Origin: Saprospiraceae bacterium
GTDB taxonomy: Bacteria > Bacteroidota > Bacteroidia > Chitinophagales > Saprospiraceae
Length of the DNA: 64,000 nucleotides
NCBI GenBank assembly: GCA_016787345.1
Contig: JAEUUU010000031.1
Span: forward strand, 31,373 to 95,372
Reading direction: 5' to 3'
Shown here: positions 8,171 through 16,296 of the stretch, one piece after another
Position numbering within the stretch: the stretch's first letter is position 1
Layout: every line of letters begins with the position of its first letter
Notes under the pieces: model-generated
Databases searched by the model: none
The model's input: only the letters and a program-made list of their open reading frames with translations
Told to the model about the DNA's origin: nothing
Program-made: the position numbers and the translations under genes

Positions 8171-8201
8171 GACAGATTGGGAATCCAATTCCCAATCTGT
8201 C
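8171..8201. repeat. Perfect 14-bp stem hairpin upstream of the ABC-F gene
   Basis: Arms gacagattgggaat and attcccaatctgtc pair perfectly around a 3-base loop (cca), followed on the + strand by an A6 run. It could terminate leftward transcription or mark a mobile-element scar; it lies upstream of the -7 box of the ABC-F gene, so it is probably not in that mRNA. Confidence 0.8.
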
Positions 8202-8247
8202 AAAAAACGCATGCTTTCGAAACCTGAGCGGTTTGGTCAAACAGCCT

Positions 8248-8255
8248 TACCTTTG
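8248..8255 (+). promoter_or_regulatory. Candidate -7 element (TACCTTTG) for the ABC-F gene
   Basis: Exact TAnnTTTG match ending 9 bases before the ATG at 8265, implying a very short or leaderless 5' end. No TTG at 19-base spacing. Confidence 0.45.
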
Positions 8256-8264
8256 CGCCCGCTT

Positions 8265-10166
8265 ATGCTCAGTCTCTCCAATATCTACGTCCAATACGGC
8301 AACCGCATCCTGCTCGACCGGGTCAATTTTGTACTCAAACCCGGCGAACGCGTGGGCCTCGTAGGCCGCAACGGTGCCGGCAAGTCTACCCTGCTCAAAA
8401 TCATCGCCGGCGAAATGTCGCCCCACGAAGGCAATGTGGTGCAACCCTCGCACTTCACCCTGGGTTATCTGCACCAGGACATGCTGCTGCCCAAAGGCAA
8501 AACCGTGATCGCCGAAACCATGTCGGCCTTCGAAGAAGTGCTGCTGCTCGAAAAACGCTTCGAAGCCGTCAATCACGAACTGGCCGTCCGCGAAGACTAC
8601 GAGTCGGATTCCTACCATGCCCTCATCGAAGAACTGGGCGACCTGACCGAACACCTGCGCCACCTCGGCAGCCACCACACCCAGGCCGACGCCGAAAAAG
8701 TGCTGGCCGGCCTGGGCTTCCAGGCTTCGGACATGAACCGCCTCACCGACGAATTCTCCGGAGGTTGGCAAATGCGCATCGAACTGGCCAAAATGCTGCT
8801 CCGCGAACCCGATATGCTGCTGCTCGACGAGCCTACCAACCACCTCGATATCGAGAGTATTCTCTGGCTCGAAGACTTCCTCAATGGCTACCCGGGCATG
8901 GCCGTCATCATCAGCCACGACCGCCGTTTTCTCGACAACACAACCAACCGCACCGCCGAAATCTCGCTGGGTAAAATCCACGACTACAAAGCGCCTTACT
9001 CCAAATACGTCGAACTCAGCGCCGAACGCCGCGAACAAATGGCCAACGCCGCCGAAAACCAGCAGCGCATCATCGCCGACCGCGAACGCACCATCGCGCG
9101 CTTCATGGCCAAGGCGACCAAAACCAAAATGGCCCAGTCGATGCAAAAACAGCTCGACAAAATGGAGCGCATCGAAATCGACGACGTCGATACGGCCGTC
9201 ATGAACCTGCGCTTCCCCGAACCGCCCCGCTCGGGCGAGGTCGTGGCCAAAGGCGAACACGTGACCAAGCGCTACGGCAACCTGAAAGTGCTGGAAAACG
9301 TCGATTTTCAAATCCTGCGCGGCGAACGCGTGGCATTTGTCGGGCAAAACGGCCAGGGCAAAACCACCCTCGCCAAAATCCTCACCGGCCAGGAGCCGGC
9401 CACCTCAGGCGACGCCAGCCTGGGTTACAATATCCACCTGGGCTACTACGCCCAAAACCAGGCCGAAACCCTCGACCCGAAAATCACCCTGCTCGAAACC
9501 ATGGAGCGCTTTTCACCGCCCGAAATGCGCACCAAACTGCGCGCCATCCTCGGCGGCTTCCTGTTCAGCGGGCAGGACGTGGACAAAAAAGTGGTCGCCC
9601 TCTCCGGCGGCGAACGCGCGCGACTGGCCCTGGCCTGCATGCTGTTGCGCCCCATCAACTTCCTTGTGCTCGACGAACCGACCAACCACCTCGACATGCT
9701 CTCTAAAGACGTGCTGAAACAGGCGCTGCTCGATTTCGAGGGCACCCTGCTGGTGGTGAGCCACGACCGCGAGTTCCTGAGCGGCCTGACTACCCGCACC
9801 ATCGAATTCCGCGACCACAAACTGATCGAATACCTCGGCGACGTCAACTACTTCCTCGATAAAAGGAAACTGGACAACATGCGGGAGGTGGAAAAAAGAA
9901 CCGTCGGCGCCAACAACGCCAACGCAGGCAACGCGGGCAACAACCTCAATGCCGAGGAGAAAAAACAATTGCAAAAAGCGGTGCAAAAAGCGGAACGCCG
10001 CATCAGTGAACTGGAAGCCGACATCGCTAAAATCGAAACCAAAATGGCCGCCCCCGATTTTTATACCAGTCCCGAGGCCGACAAGGAATTGAAAAAATAC
10101 AATACCCTGAGAGAGGAACTCTCCCAGGTGTACGGCGAGTGGGAAAAGGCAGTTGAACAACTGTAA
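8265..10166 (+). CDS. ABC-F family ATPase
   Basis: A 633-aa soluble tandem-ATPase without TM segments. First domain: Walker A GRNGAGKST, signature FSGGWQMRIELAKMLL, Walker B DMLLLDEPTNHLD. Second domain: GQNGQGKTT, LSGGERARLALACMLL, NFLVLDEPTNHLD. The inter-domain linker (rich in Arg/Lys/Gln, 'FMAKATKTKMAQSMQKQLDKM') is the P-site tRNA interaction motif region of ABC-F proteins. A C-terminal coiled coil (~residues 545-630) is present as in Uup/YbiT types. ABC-F proteins act on stalled ribosomes or ribosome maturation; some confer antibiotic resistance. The subtype cannot be fixed by eye. The ATG at 8265 (MLSLSNIYVQYG) gives the standard family N-terminus; an ATG at 8211 lies upstream of the -7 element. 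Confidence 0.93.
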   Translation: MLSLSNIYVQYGNRILLDRVNFVLKPGERVGLVGRNGAGKSTLLKIIAGEMSPHEGNVVQPSHFTLGYLHQDMLLPKGKTVIAETMSAFEEVLLLEKRFEAVNHELAVREDYESDSYHALIEELGDLTEHLRHLGSHHTQADAEKVLAGLGFQASDMNRLTDEFSGGWQMRIELAKMLLREPDMLLLDEPTNHLDIESILWLEDFLNGYPGMAVIISHDRRFLDNTTNRTAEISLGKIHDYKAPYSKYVELSAERREQMANAAENQQRIIADRERTIARFMAKATKTKMAQSMQKQLDKMERIEIDDVDTAVMNLRFPEPPRSGEVVAKGEHVTKRYGNLKVLENVDFQILRGERVAFVGQNGQGKTTLAKILTGQEPATSGDASLGYNIHLGYYAQNQAETLDPKITLLETMERFSPPEMRTKLRAILGGFLFSGQDVDKKVVALSGGERARLALACMLLRPINFLVLDEPTNHLDMLSKDVLKQALLDFEGTLLVVSHDREFLSGLTTRTIEFRDHKLIEYLGDVNYFLDKRKLDNMREVEKRTVGANNANAGNAGNNLNAEEKKQLQKAVQKAERRISELEADIAKIETKMAAPDFYTSPEADKELKKYNTLREELSQVYGEWEKAVEQL

Positions 10167-10703
10167 CCCGCTGTCTTACAAGTTCGGGCCGGCTCAGATA
10201 TTATTTCACACAAGTCGTGAAGCGCGCAAAGAGTTTTTTTTGTTGCACGCAGAGACACGGAGGGATTTGAGTTTCACGCAAAGGGCGCAAAGGAGCAAAG
10301 CGCGCAAAGGGGGATTTTTTGTTGCACGCAGAGGCGCAGAGGGATTTGAGTTTCACGCGAAGGGCGCAAAGGAGCAAAGCGCGCAAAGGGGGGAGGTAAA
10401 GTTGTTTTGTTGCACGCAGAGACGCGGAGGCGCAGAGTTTTTGATTGTGAATTATAATCTCTTTCCTCATATGATTTGCTCCTTTGCATCCCGCTGTGTC
10501 ACTGCATGCAATAACAAGTCCCTATCCATCTTTGCGCGCTTTGCTCCTTTGCGCCCTTTGCGTGAAGCTCTAAGCCCTCTGCGCCTCTGCGTGCAATAAA
10601 AACGCGCTTTGCTCCTTTGCGCCCTCCGCGTGAAACTCTAAGCCCTCCGCGTCTCTGCGTGCAACACCCCTCCCTTTGCGTGATTAGCGGCGCAGCGCGC
10701 ATA
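10167..10703. repeat. Large inverted field of CGCAAAG-type intergenic repeats
   Basis: 537 bases without a gene. A ~70-bp unit made of ttgcacgcagagrcrcrgag, gatttgagtttcacgc and aagggcgcaaaggagcaaag with a 'cgcgcaaag' end occurs in + orientation about two and a half times (10241-10310, 10320-10392, partial 10405-10440). It occurs inverted about twice (10530-10600, 10601-10668). The two sets face each other across an AT-rich spacer (10441-10530), so the locus can fold into a long imperfect hairpin between the 3' ends of the convergent ABC-F and subtilase genes. A related word occurs at 29894-29950. Confidence 0.85.
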
Positions 10704-13700
10704 TTACTGTACCGTCACCGGCACGCTACGCACACCAAACCGGCCTGCCACGCGCAGCGAATACCTTCCTTTCGGCAAATTCAATCCTTCCAACTGGTGC
10801 CGCTGCCGGCCGGCGTTTTGCACCACCTGGCGGCTGTATACCCTTCGACCCAGCGCATCGAACAAATCAAGTTGCAGGGTTTCAGCGCGCGGCAAATCCA
10901 CATCCAGGCTGAAATCGCCGGCGGTCGGGTTGGGCGACACCTGCAACAAAGCGGGCGCGGGCCAATCGGCTACCCCGACCGTCAGGGCGATGAGCATGGA
11001 ATCGGTCACCGTTTTACATTCATTGATTGCCTGCATTTTTACATTATAGGCGCCGCCACCGGCATAGGTATGCGTCGGAGAAGCCTCCGTGCTGGTCGCG
11101 CCGTCGCCGAAGTCCCAGAGGTAGGACGCGGCGTTTTGGCTCAGGTTGTTGAAACTGACGTTCAGGCCATCGACGCTGGCGCCGAAATTGGCCGCGGGGA
11201 AACCGAGCACCGTCAGCAATTGCACGCTGGTATCGCTGCCCAGAGGATTGGAAACGACCAGACGGACCTGCTTAATCCCCGGCGTCGGGTAGATGACATC
11301 GTGCGGCCCCTGTCCGAAAGCCAGCACCGGAATGGCGCCCGACCCGAACGACCAGTTGTATTCCGCCAGATTGCCGGCAGACTGGGCGCTGTAAGTCAGC
11401 GTCGTGCCCCGGCAGATCGTATCGGGCAGGGCAAATGCGGCGAGCGGGGCGTTCAGATTGACCGACTGGATGCCGACGTTGTCGAGAAAAATATTGTTGC
11501 CGTAGTCATTGGTCGCCACGATCCGGATCAACACTTTTTGTCCGGCAAAATCAGCAAGACTGGCTACTTCCGAGCGCCAGTCGGCCGCTTCATTCGGGAA
11601 AAATGCGCCGGTGATCGGGTTGGTCGTAGCCAACGCCGGGTCGGCTTTTTCCCAAATCACGACGGGCTGGGCTTCCGGATCGCAGGCCGGGAATACTTCC
11701 ACCCGCAATTTTTCCACGTGATTGGTCAGACGCGCGTGCGCCAGATCAAAGACCAGCGAGGGATTGGCCAGATTGGTCAGATCGACCGGAATCAGTTGCA
11801 ATGCATCCTGCTGGCCGATACTGGCATAATTGAAACAATCGATCCAGGCCGCCCGCGTGGAGTTGCCATTAATGCCCGTGACGCTTGCGCTGCGTTGCCA
11901 GGTGATCGACCCATCGGGATTTTGCACCGACCAGCCCGGTTTGGGGAACACGTTATTTGAAAAATTCTCGGTAAAATAGTTGGTTGCAGGCTGTACCAGC
12001 ACGGGTATCGTGATGCGCAAGGTATCGTTCCAATTAAAGTCGTCGTCGGGGAAATCGGCCCAAATGGCCAGTCGCAACGAGTCGTTGTTGTTGATCGAAT
12101 AGCCGTTTTGAAACGTATGCGTCAGTGCCGCGCCGGGCGCCAGATCGGGCAAGGCTTCACCCGTCGGGGCGCCGTTGTTGATTTTGAGGTACAACGTTGC
12201 ACCCGAAATCGCTTCGAGGCCCTCGTTGCGCACCATTACGGAAAAAGATTGCTGAATGGGTTCGCAGGCATAAATGCCGTTGGGATCGGGATCCATCAGC
12301 ACCCGCACACCCAGGTCTTTGTTTTGGGTGCAGTTTTCCAGTTCGCCCGGCCAGCGCACGGCATTGGATCGGCGGCCTGCAAGACCATTGTCATTGATCG
12401 CGCTGACGGCCACCCATTTTTCCTGCAAAGGATAAGAGATAGGGAAGGTAAAACTGGAGGCATCGGTGGTTCCGATCGGATCCATATAGCGGTCGCCGAG
12501 CAGGTAAACTTCGTAAGAAAGTGTGTCTTGCAACGGGTTCCAGCTCAGGGTCATCGAATCGGGGCATACCTTGGCCACGGTGATATTGGAAGGCACCCGT
12601 ACGATACTGAATGGCTCGGTCGTATGGGAAATGCCGTTGCGCGTGAGGCGCAGCCGGGCATTGGCCGTGACGATATTGGGCACCGTCCAGTCGTAAAACT
12701 GGTTCCAGAAATTGGGCGTTGCCAGCACCGACCAGCTTTGTCCGTTGAAAAATTCGAGGGTAAAATTGCTGCCGTCGGACGTGCCGAAGGCATCCCAGCG
12801 AATGCGTTCCACCTCGCCGGGCGCCAGGCCTTCACCGCCGGCGGGATAGGTGATCATGACCGAATCATTGAGAAATTCCCAGACCACCCAAAAAGTCTGC
12901 GGGCCTTCGGGCACAGCAAAGGGCGTTACGGTGGCGAGGTAAGCGCCGGGTTGCGGGTTGTTGAGCACCACCTGCTCCATGTTGTTCAGAGAATCGCGGC
13001 GAGGTATGGCAACGGCGGTAATAGCGGCTGATGTAGGGGTCGGGTCGAGCACCAGCGGTCGGTACTGAGTCGCATTATTTACATCCGACACCACCAGATC
13101 GAGGTCGTTGACCAGGTCGCGGGCAGCCGAAGGCAAAGCCGGCGGATCGGGCCAGAGCAGCATAATGCGCGCCTGGCGGGTACCGGTCGGCACGTTGACC
13201 ACCACGGTGGTGCCGGGTTGGCCCTGGTCGACCTGATAGGTATAAAAGCGGTTTTGGTCGAGCAGGTTCCAGGCCCGCCATGCGTTCACCTGGCCGTAAC
13301 CGAATTCGAAATCGGGGCCTGCATTGCCCAGGTCGGTGGCGGTATTCAAAATAGCGGCTTTGAGCAATGCGGTGGGCGGGTTTTCGCCGTTGTGGCTTTC
13401 TTTCCAGCCCTGTGTAAGTTGGGCCAGACAGCCCACAATACCCGGCGCGGCGCCGGAAGTGCCGCCGAAAGTGATATAGGTATGATTCGGGCTGGTGGAA
13501 GTATGGCCATTGCCGTTGGCGGAAATATCCGGTTTCAGGCGGCCGTCGAAAGCAGGCCCGCGGCTCGATGTTTCGTCGAGCGTACCGTCCTGCCGGAGAT
13601 TGGCTGTTGCGATGGAATTTTTAGCCATTTTATGGCCGCCGGTGATGGTGCCCCAAACCGGACCTGCGCCGTAGCCGCAATCTTCCTGCCCCTGATTGCC

Positions 13701-14759
13701 CGCAGAAAAGACGTGCATCAGGGTCGGATTTTCATATATCTGCTCATCCACGGTCAGCGCGTTGAAGGTGTACCCGACATTGCAACCGTCGGAGTAGGAA
13801 GAGTTGGTCAGGGTGACGTTCTCGTTCAGGTGCATGGGCAGGGTTTCATCCTGAAAACCGGAGGTGTAAGAGATAATTTTGATCTCTGCCCCCGAGGCCA
13901 TGCCCTGTTTGGAAGGGTCGCGGTTGCCCGCCCCGGCCAGGATGCCCGTAACGCCGTCGGCATGTTGATCGGCGCCATTGTCGGTGGTCAGGTTTTGCAG
14001 TCGACCCTGAAAGTCGATATGCGGCCCGACGAGCCCGTCGTCGCGCACGAGCACGGTCACACCGGAGCCGTCGAGTTGCAGGCCATCGGAGCCGGCGCGA
14101 TCCAGCAGGTTGGAGCGGTGCAGGGAACGCCCGCGGGTATCGTCGGGTTCGGGTGGGGCCGGGGCGATGTCGAGGTATTGCACGAAAGGTTGTTCGGCGA
14201 GGCGTTCCAGTTGGGCAATGGGCGCGCGCAACTGCAAAATACCGTTTTGGCTGCCCTCTTCGAGCACCGTCAGGCCCATTTGCCGGCACAATTCGCCGCC
14301 CCGGGAAATGCTCAGGTGCGGATATACCTGTATTTGAAGGTCGATTTGATCGCCATGAAGCGCCCAGGAGGGGTAAGGGGGCTCTTTCAGGCGGCGGGCC
14401 ATTTTCCAGTCGGCCAAAACCGGCACGACGCTGCGAACGCCGTAAGGGCGCAGTTTGGCTGCATCGAACTCGGCGGGCCAGCTGAGCAAGTAGGCCCCAA
14501 AATCGATGTAGCCGATAAACTGCACCCCCTCGTCCTGCAGTCGCGCGCGGTCGGCGGCGGTCAGCAGCGCTGAGGACTGCACAAAACGAACGATCCGGCC
14601 GTCGATAATCTCGGCCGGATCGGGCGCGGGCTGTGCCTGGTCGATGTTGTCGGGAAACACCACCGGCCCCTGGTCAAAACGGACGGGGGGGCGGGAGTTT
14701 TGGGCAAAATTCGGGGAGGCGAGGAAGAACAGACAGAGTAGTAGAAAGCAATACTTCAT
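10704..14759 (-). CDS. Secreted S8 (subtilisin-like) peptidase with PKD and type A T9SS sorting domain
   Basis: A 1351-aa exported protease. Signal peptide MKYCFLLLCLFFLASPNFAQ, then a prodomain-like region (~residues 40-210). The S8 catalytic domain has Asp in 'VTVLVRDDGLVG', His in 'ADQHADGVTGILAG' and Ser in 'FGGTSGAAPGIVG'. Downstream are beta domains including a fibronectin-III-like segment, an adhesion/CARDB-like region ('ISGATLYLKINNG'), a MAM/LamG-like stretch, a PKD domain ('YLWDFGDGATSTEASPTHTY') and a type A CTD ('LQVSPNPTAGDFSLDV', 'LPKGRYSLRV'). It is expected to be exported by T9SS and attached to or released from the cell surface. The ATG at 14759 was chosen because it starts the signal peptide; an upstream ATG (14825) would bury it. 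Confidence 0.92.
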   Translation of the reverse strand: MKYCFLLLCLFFLASPNFAQNSRPPVRFDQGPVVFPDNIDQAQPAPDPAEIIDGRIVRFVQSSALLTAADRARLQDEGVQFIGYIDFGAYLLSWPAEFDAAKLRPYGVRSVVPVLADWKMARRLKEPPYPSWALHGDQIDLQIQVYPHLSISRGGELCRQMGLTVLEEGSQNGILQLRAPIAQLERLAEQPFVQYLDIAPAPPEPDDTRGRSLHRSNLLDRAGSDGLQLDGSGVTVLVRDDGLVGPHIDFQGRLQNLTTDNGADQHADGVTGILAGAGNRDPSKQGMASGAEIKIISYTSGFQDETLPMHLNENVTLTNSSYSDGCNVGYTFNALTVDEQIYENPTLMHVFSAGNQGQEDCGYGAGPVWGTITGGHKMAKNSIATANLRQDGTLDETSSRGPAFDGRLKPDISANGNGHTSTSPNHTYITFGGTSGAAPGIVGCLAQLTQGWKESHNGENPPTALLKAAILNTATDLGNAGPDFEFGYGQVNAWRAWNLLDQNRFYTYQVDQGQPGTTVVVNVPTGTRQARIMLLWPDPPALPSAARDLVNDLDLVVSDVNNATQYRPLVLDPTPTSAAITAVAIPRRDSLNNMEQVVLNNPQPGAYLATVTPFAVPEGPQTFWVVWEFLNDSVMITYPAGGEGLAPGEVERIRWDAFGTSDGSNFTLEFFNGQSWSVLATPNFWNQFYDWTVPNIVTANARLRLTRNGISHTTEPFSIVRVPSNITVAKVCPDSMTLSWNPLQDTLSYEVYLLGDRYMDPIGTTDASSFTFPISYPLQEKWVAVSAINDNGLAGRRSNAVRWPGELENCTQNKDLGVRVLMDPDPNGIYACEPIQQSFSVMVRNEGLEAISGATLYLKINNGAPTGEALPDLAPGAALTHTFQNGYSINNNDSLRLAIWADFPDDDFNWNDTLRITIPVLVQPATNYFTENFSNNVFPKPGWSVQNPDGSITWQRSASVTGINGNSTRAAWIDCFNYASIGQQDALQLIPVDLTNLANPSLVFDLAHARLTNHVEKLRVEVFPACDPEAQPVVIWEKADPALATTNPITGAFFPNEAADWRSEVASLADFAGQKVLIRIVATNDYGNNIFLDNVGIQSVNLNAPLAAFALPDTICRGTTLTYSAQSAGNLAEYNWSFGSGAIPVLAFGQGPHDVIYPTPGIKQVRLVVSNPLGSDTSVQLLTVLGFPAANFGASVDGLNVSFNNLSQNAASYLWDFGDGATSTEASPTHTYAGGGAYNVKMQAINECKTVTDSMLIALTVGVADWPAPALLQVSPNPTAGDFSLDVDLPRAETLQLDLFDALGRRVYSRQVVQNAGRQRHQLEGLNLPKGRYSLRVAGRFGVRSVPVTVQ

Positions 14760-14887
14760 AGAGCAGTTGATCTGGTTTGATCGAAAAGTAATCCGGACAC
14801 GTCGGAGAATTGTCATTTTCGGCAACTAAATAAAGGCAAAGCCGTTTTGTTGAACCGAGCCTCAAAAATAACACTGAATTTTGCGGG

Positions 14888-15856
14888 ATGATAGACCCTA
14901 TTGTTTGGATCGCCTTTATTACCCTGGTGGTCGGCCTCATGGCCCTGGATCTGGGGGTGTTTAATAAAAAAGCCCACATTCCCAGCGCCGGCGAAGCATT
15001 TGTCGCCACGATCGTCTGGGTTTCCCTGGCCCTGGCTTTTTGTCTTTTTATCTACTTCGCCTACGAGTACAAGTGGCTGGGCCTGGGTTTGTACGAATAC
15101 GAGCCCATGGACGGCCGGACGGCGGCGATCAAATACCTCACCGGTTATTTGCTGGAAGAGGCGCTCAGCGTCGACAACCTGTTCGTCATGGCGCTGGTAT
15201 TCGCCCAGTTCCGGGTTCCCAAAAAATACCAGCACCGCATTCTTTTCTGGGGCATTCTCGGGGTTTTGGTGTTCCGGGGCATCCTGATCGGGGTGGGTAT
15301 CGCACTGGTGCATTATTTCACCTGGCTGTTTTACCTGTTCGGACTGCTGTTGTTGTGGTCGGCATTCAAGATGTGGCGCCAGGGCGATACGCACCACGAC
15401 CTCGACAACCACGGCGTGGTGAAATTCATCCGCCGCTTTTATCCGGTGTCGTCGAGTTACGACGGCGGCAATTTTTTTACCATTGAGAACGGCCGCAAAG
15501 CCGTAACGCCCATGTTCGTGGCGCTGATGATTATCGAAACGACCGACATTCTTTTCGCATTCGACTCGGTGCCGGCCGTTTTTTCGATCACCACCGACCC
15601 ATTCCTGGTGTTTTCTTCCAACATTTTCGCCATTCTGGGGCTGCGATCCCTGTATTTCGTACTGGCCGACATACTCGACCGTTTCGAATACCTTAAATAC
15701 AGCCTGATCGCCATCCTGTTTTTTATCGGGGTGAAAATGATGCTCATTCCACAAAAAATCCACCTTCCCGAACTGGCGTCCCTGTTGATAATCGGCGTTT
15801 TATTGTTAGCCGGCGTAATCGCATCCCTCACCATGCGGGGCCGGCGGGAGATCTGA
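14888..15856 (+). CDS. TerC/Alx-family integral membrane protein
   Basis: A 322-aa protein with eight or nine TM segments. Family signatures: 'YLTGYLLEEALSVDNLFVMALVF' (acidic, metal-coordinating EE..D), 'MIIETTDILFAFDSVPAVFSIT' and 'NIFAILGLRSLYF'. TerC/Alx proteins export Mn2+ or other metals and are linked to tellurite resistance, alkaline stress and metalation of secreted proteins. It is divergent from the secreted S8 peptidase with a 128-base gap. Because T9SS cargo is metalloprotein-rich, a role in metal loading of exported enzymes is conceivable, but that is inference. Length is typical. Confidence 0.93.
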   Translation: MIDPIVWIAFITLVVGLMALDLGVFNKKAHIPSAGEAFVATIVWVSLALAFCLFIYFAYEYKWLGLGLYEYEPMDGRTAAIKYLTGYLLEEALSVDNLFVMALVFAQFRVPKKYQHRILFWGILGVLVFRGILIGVGIALVHYFTWLFYLFGLLLLWSAFKMWRQGDTHHDLDNHGVVKFIRRFYPVSSSYDGGNFFTIENGRKAVTPMFVALMIIETTDILFAFDSVPAVFSITTDPFLVFSSNIFAILGLRSLYFVLADILDRFEYLKYSLIAILFFIGVKMMLIPQKIHLPELASLLIIGVLLLAGVIASLTMRGRREI

Positions 15857-15858
15857 AA

Positions 15859-15977
15859 ATTTTAGGCATAAAAGTTGGTGAAACAGATGAAGGGCCTATT
15901 TTTGTACTTGCTCGCGCGGTACAAACGCGTTTAACCCGCGCAAATAGCTTCATTTCCAAACTTTCACCAACATCCTA
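15859..15977. repeat. Inverted repeat bracketing the 49-aa gene promoter
   Basis: gttggtgaaa (15874-15883) pairs exactly with tttcaccaac (15962-15971). The outer bases ttttag/ctaaaa extend the similarity with a small asymmetric bulge. The arms flank the promoter at 15875-15904, the left arm overlapping its -33 box. Confidence 0.6.
15875..15904 (+). promoter_or_regulatory. Canonical Bacteroidota promoter
   Basis: TTG at 15875-15877, exactly 19 bases, then TATTTTTG at 15897-15904, a full match to the TTG-N19-TAnnTTTG consensus. It is the best promoter seen in the window and drives the small basic-protein gene at 15992, leaving a leader of roughly 80 bases. Confidence 0.7.
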
Positions 15978-15991
15978 AAATCGCTTTTACC

Positions 15992-16141
15992 ATGAAACAT
16001 TGGGAAAAAGGCAAAAAAGACCACCGCCGCGACGACGAACGTCAATCCATCCAGGAATCCCACAAAAAGAAAAAACTCAAGCCTGTCGAAAAAAACAAAT
16101 ATCGACTCAGGCTGCATGGCGACGACAATATGGATGATTGA
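15992..16141 (+). CDS. 49-aa highly charged basic protein, function unknown
   Basis: ATG at 15992, stop at 16139-16141. Composition is dominated by Lys, Arg, Asp and His (MKHWEKGKKDHRRDDER..., tail LRLHGDDNMDD). No hydrophobic segment, no Cys. It is too short for domain recognition. Its reality is supported by a consensus promoter about 90 bases upstream and a strong hairpin downstream. The charge pattern could suit binding of nucleic acid or ribosomes, but nothing in the sequence shows this. Confidence 0.6.
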   Translation: MKHWEKGKKDHRRDDERQSIQESHKKKKLKPVEKNKYRLRLHGDDNMDD

Positions 16142-16155
16142 GGATTCGAGTATTT

Positions 16156-16271
16156 GAGGATTCGAGTATTTGAAAAAAGGGTTATTTCTTCCCTCTAATT
16201 GCGATGATTTCAGACGATAGAAATCGCATATGAGAGCAGAAATAACCCTTTTTTCAAATACTCGAATCCTC
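16156..16271. repeat. 34-bp perfect inverted repeat with 48-base spacer
   Basis: The arm 16156-16189 is the exact reverse complement of 16238-16271. The arms contain the word ggattcgagtatttg plus the core gggttatttct. A further direct copy of the word precedes the left arm (16141-16156), and degenerate copies (gcatcctcaaatcctcaatcctc) follow the right arm up to the convergent S9 gene. The gcagaaataaccc core recurs at 22287 and 22337. Confidence 0.9.
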
Positions 16272-16296
16272 GCATCCTCAAATCCTCAATCCTCAA

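Larger units (their letters stand above)
7928..8264. other. Intergenic region between NACHT and ABC-F genes
   Basis: Contains a decayed partial copy of the ABC-F 5' end (about 8018-8130), a perfect 14-bp hairpin (8171-8201) and a TACCTTTG -7 element (8248-8255). No intact gene was seen; the short open frame at 7977-8165 is covered largely by the decayed copy. Confidence 0.6.
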
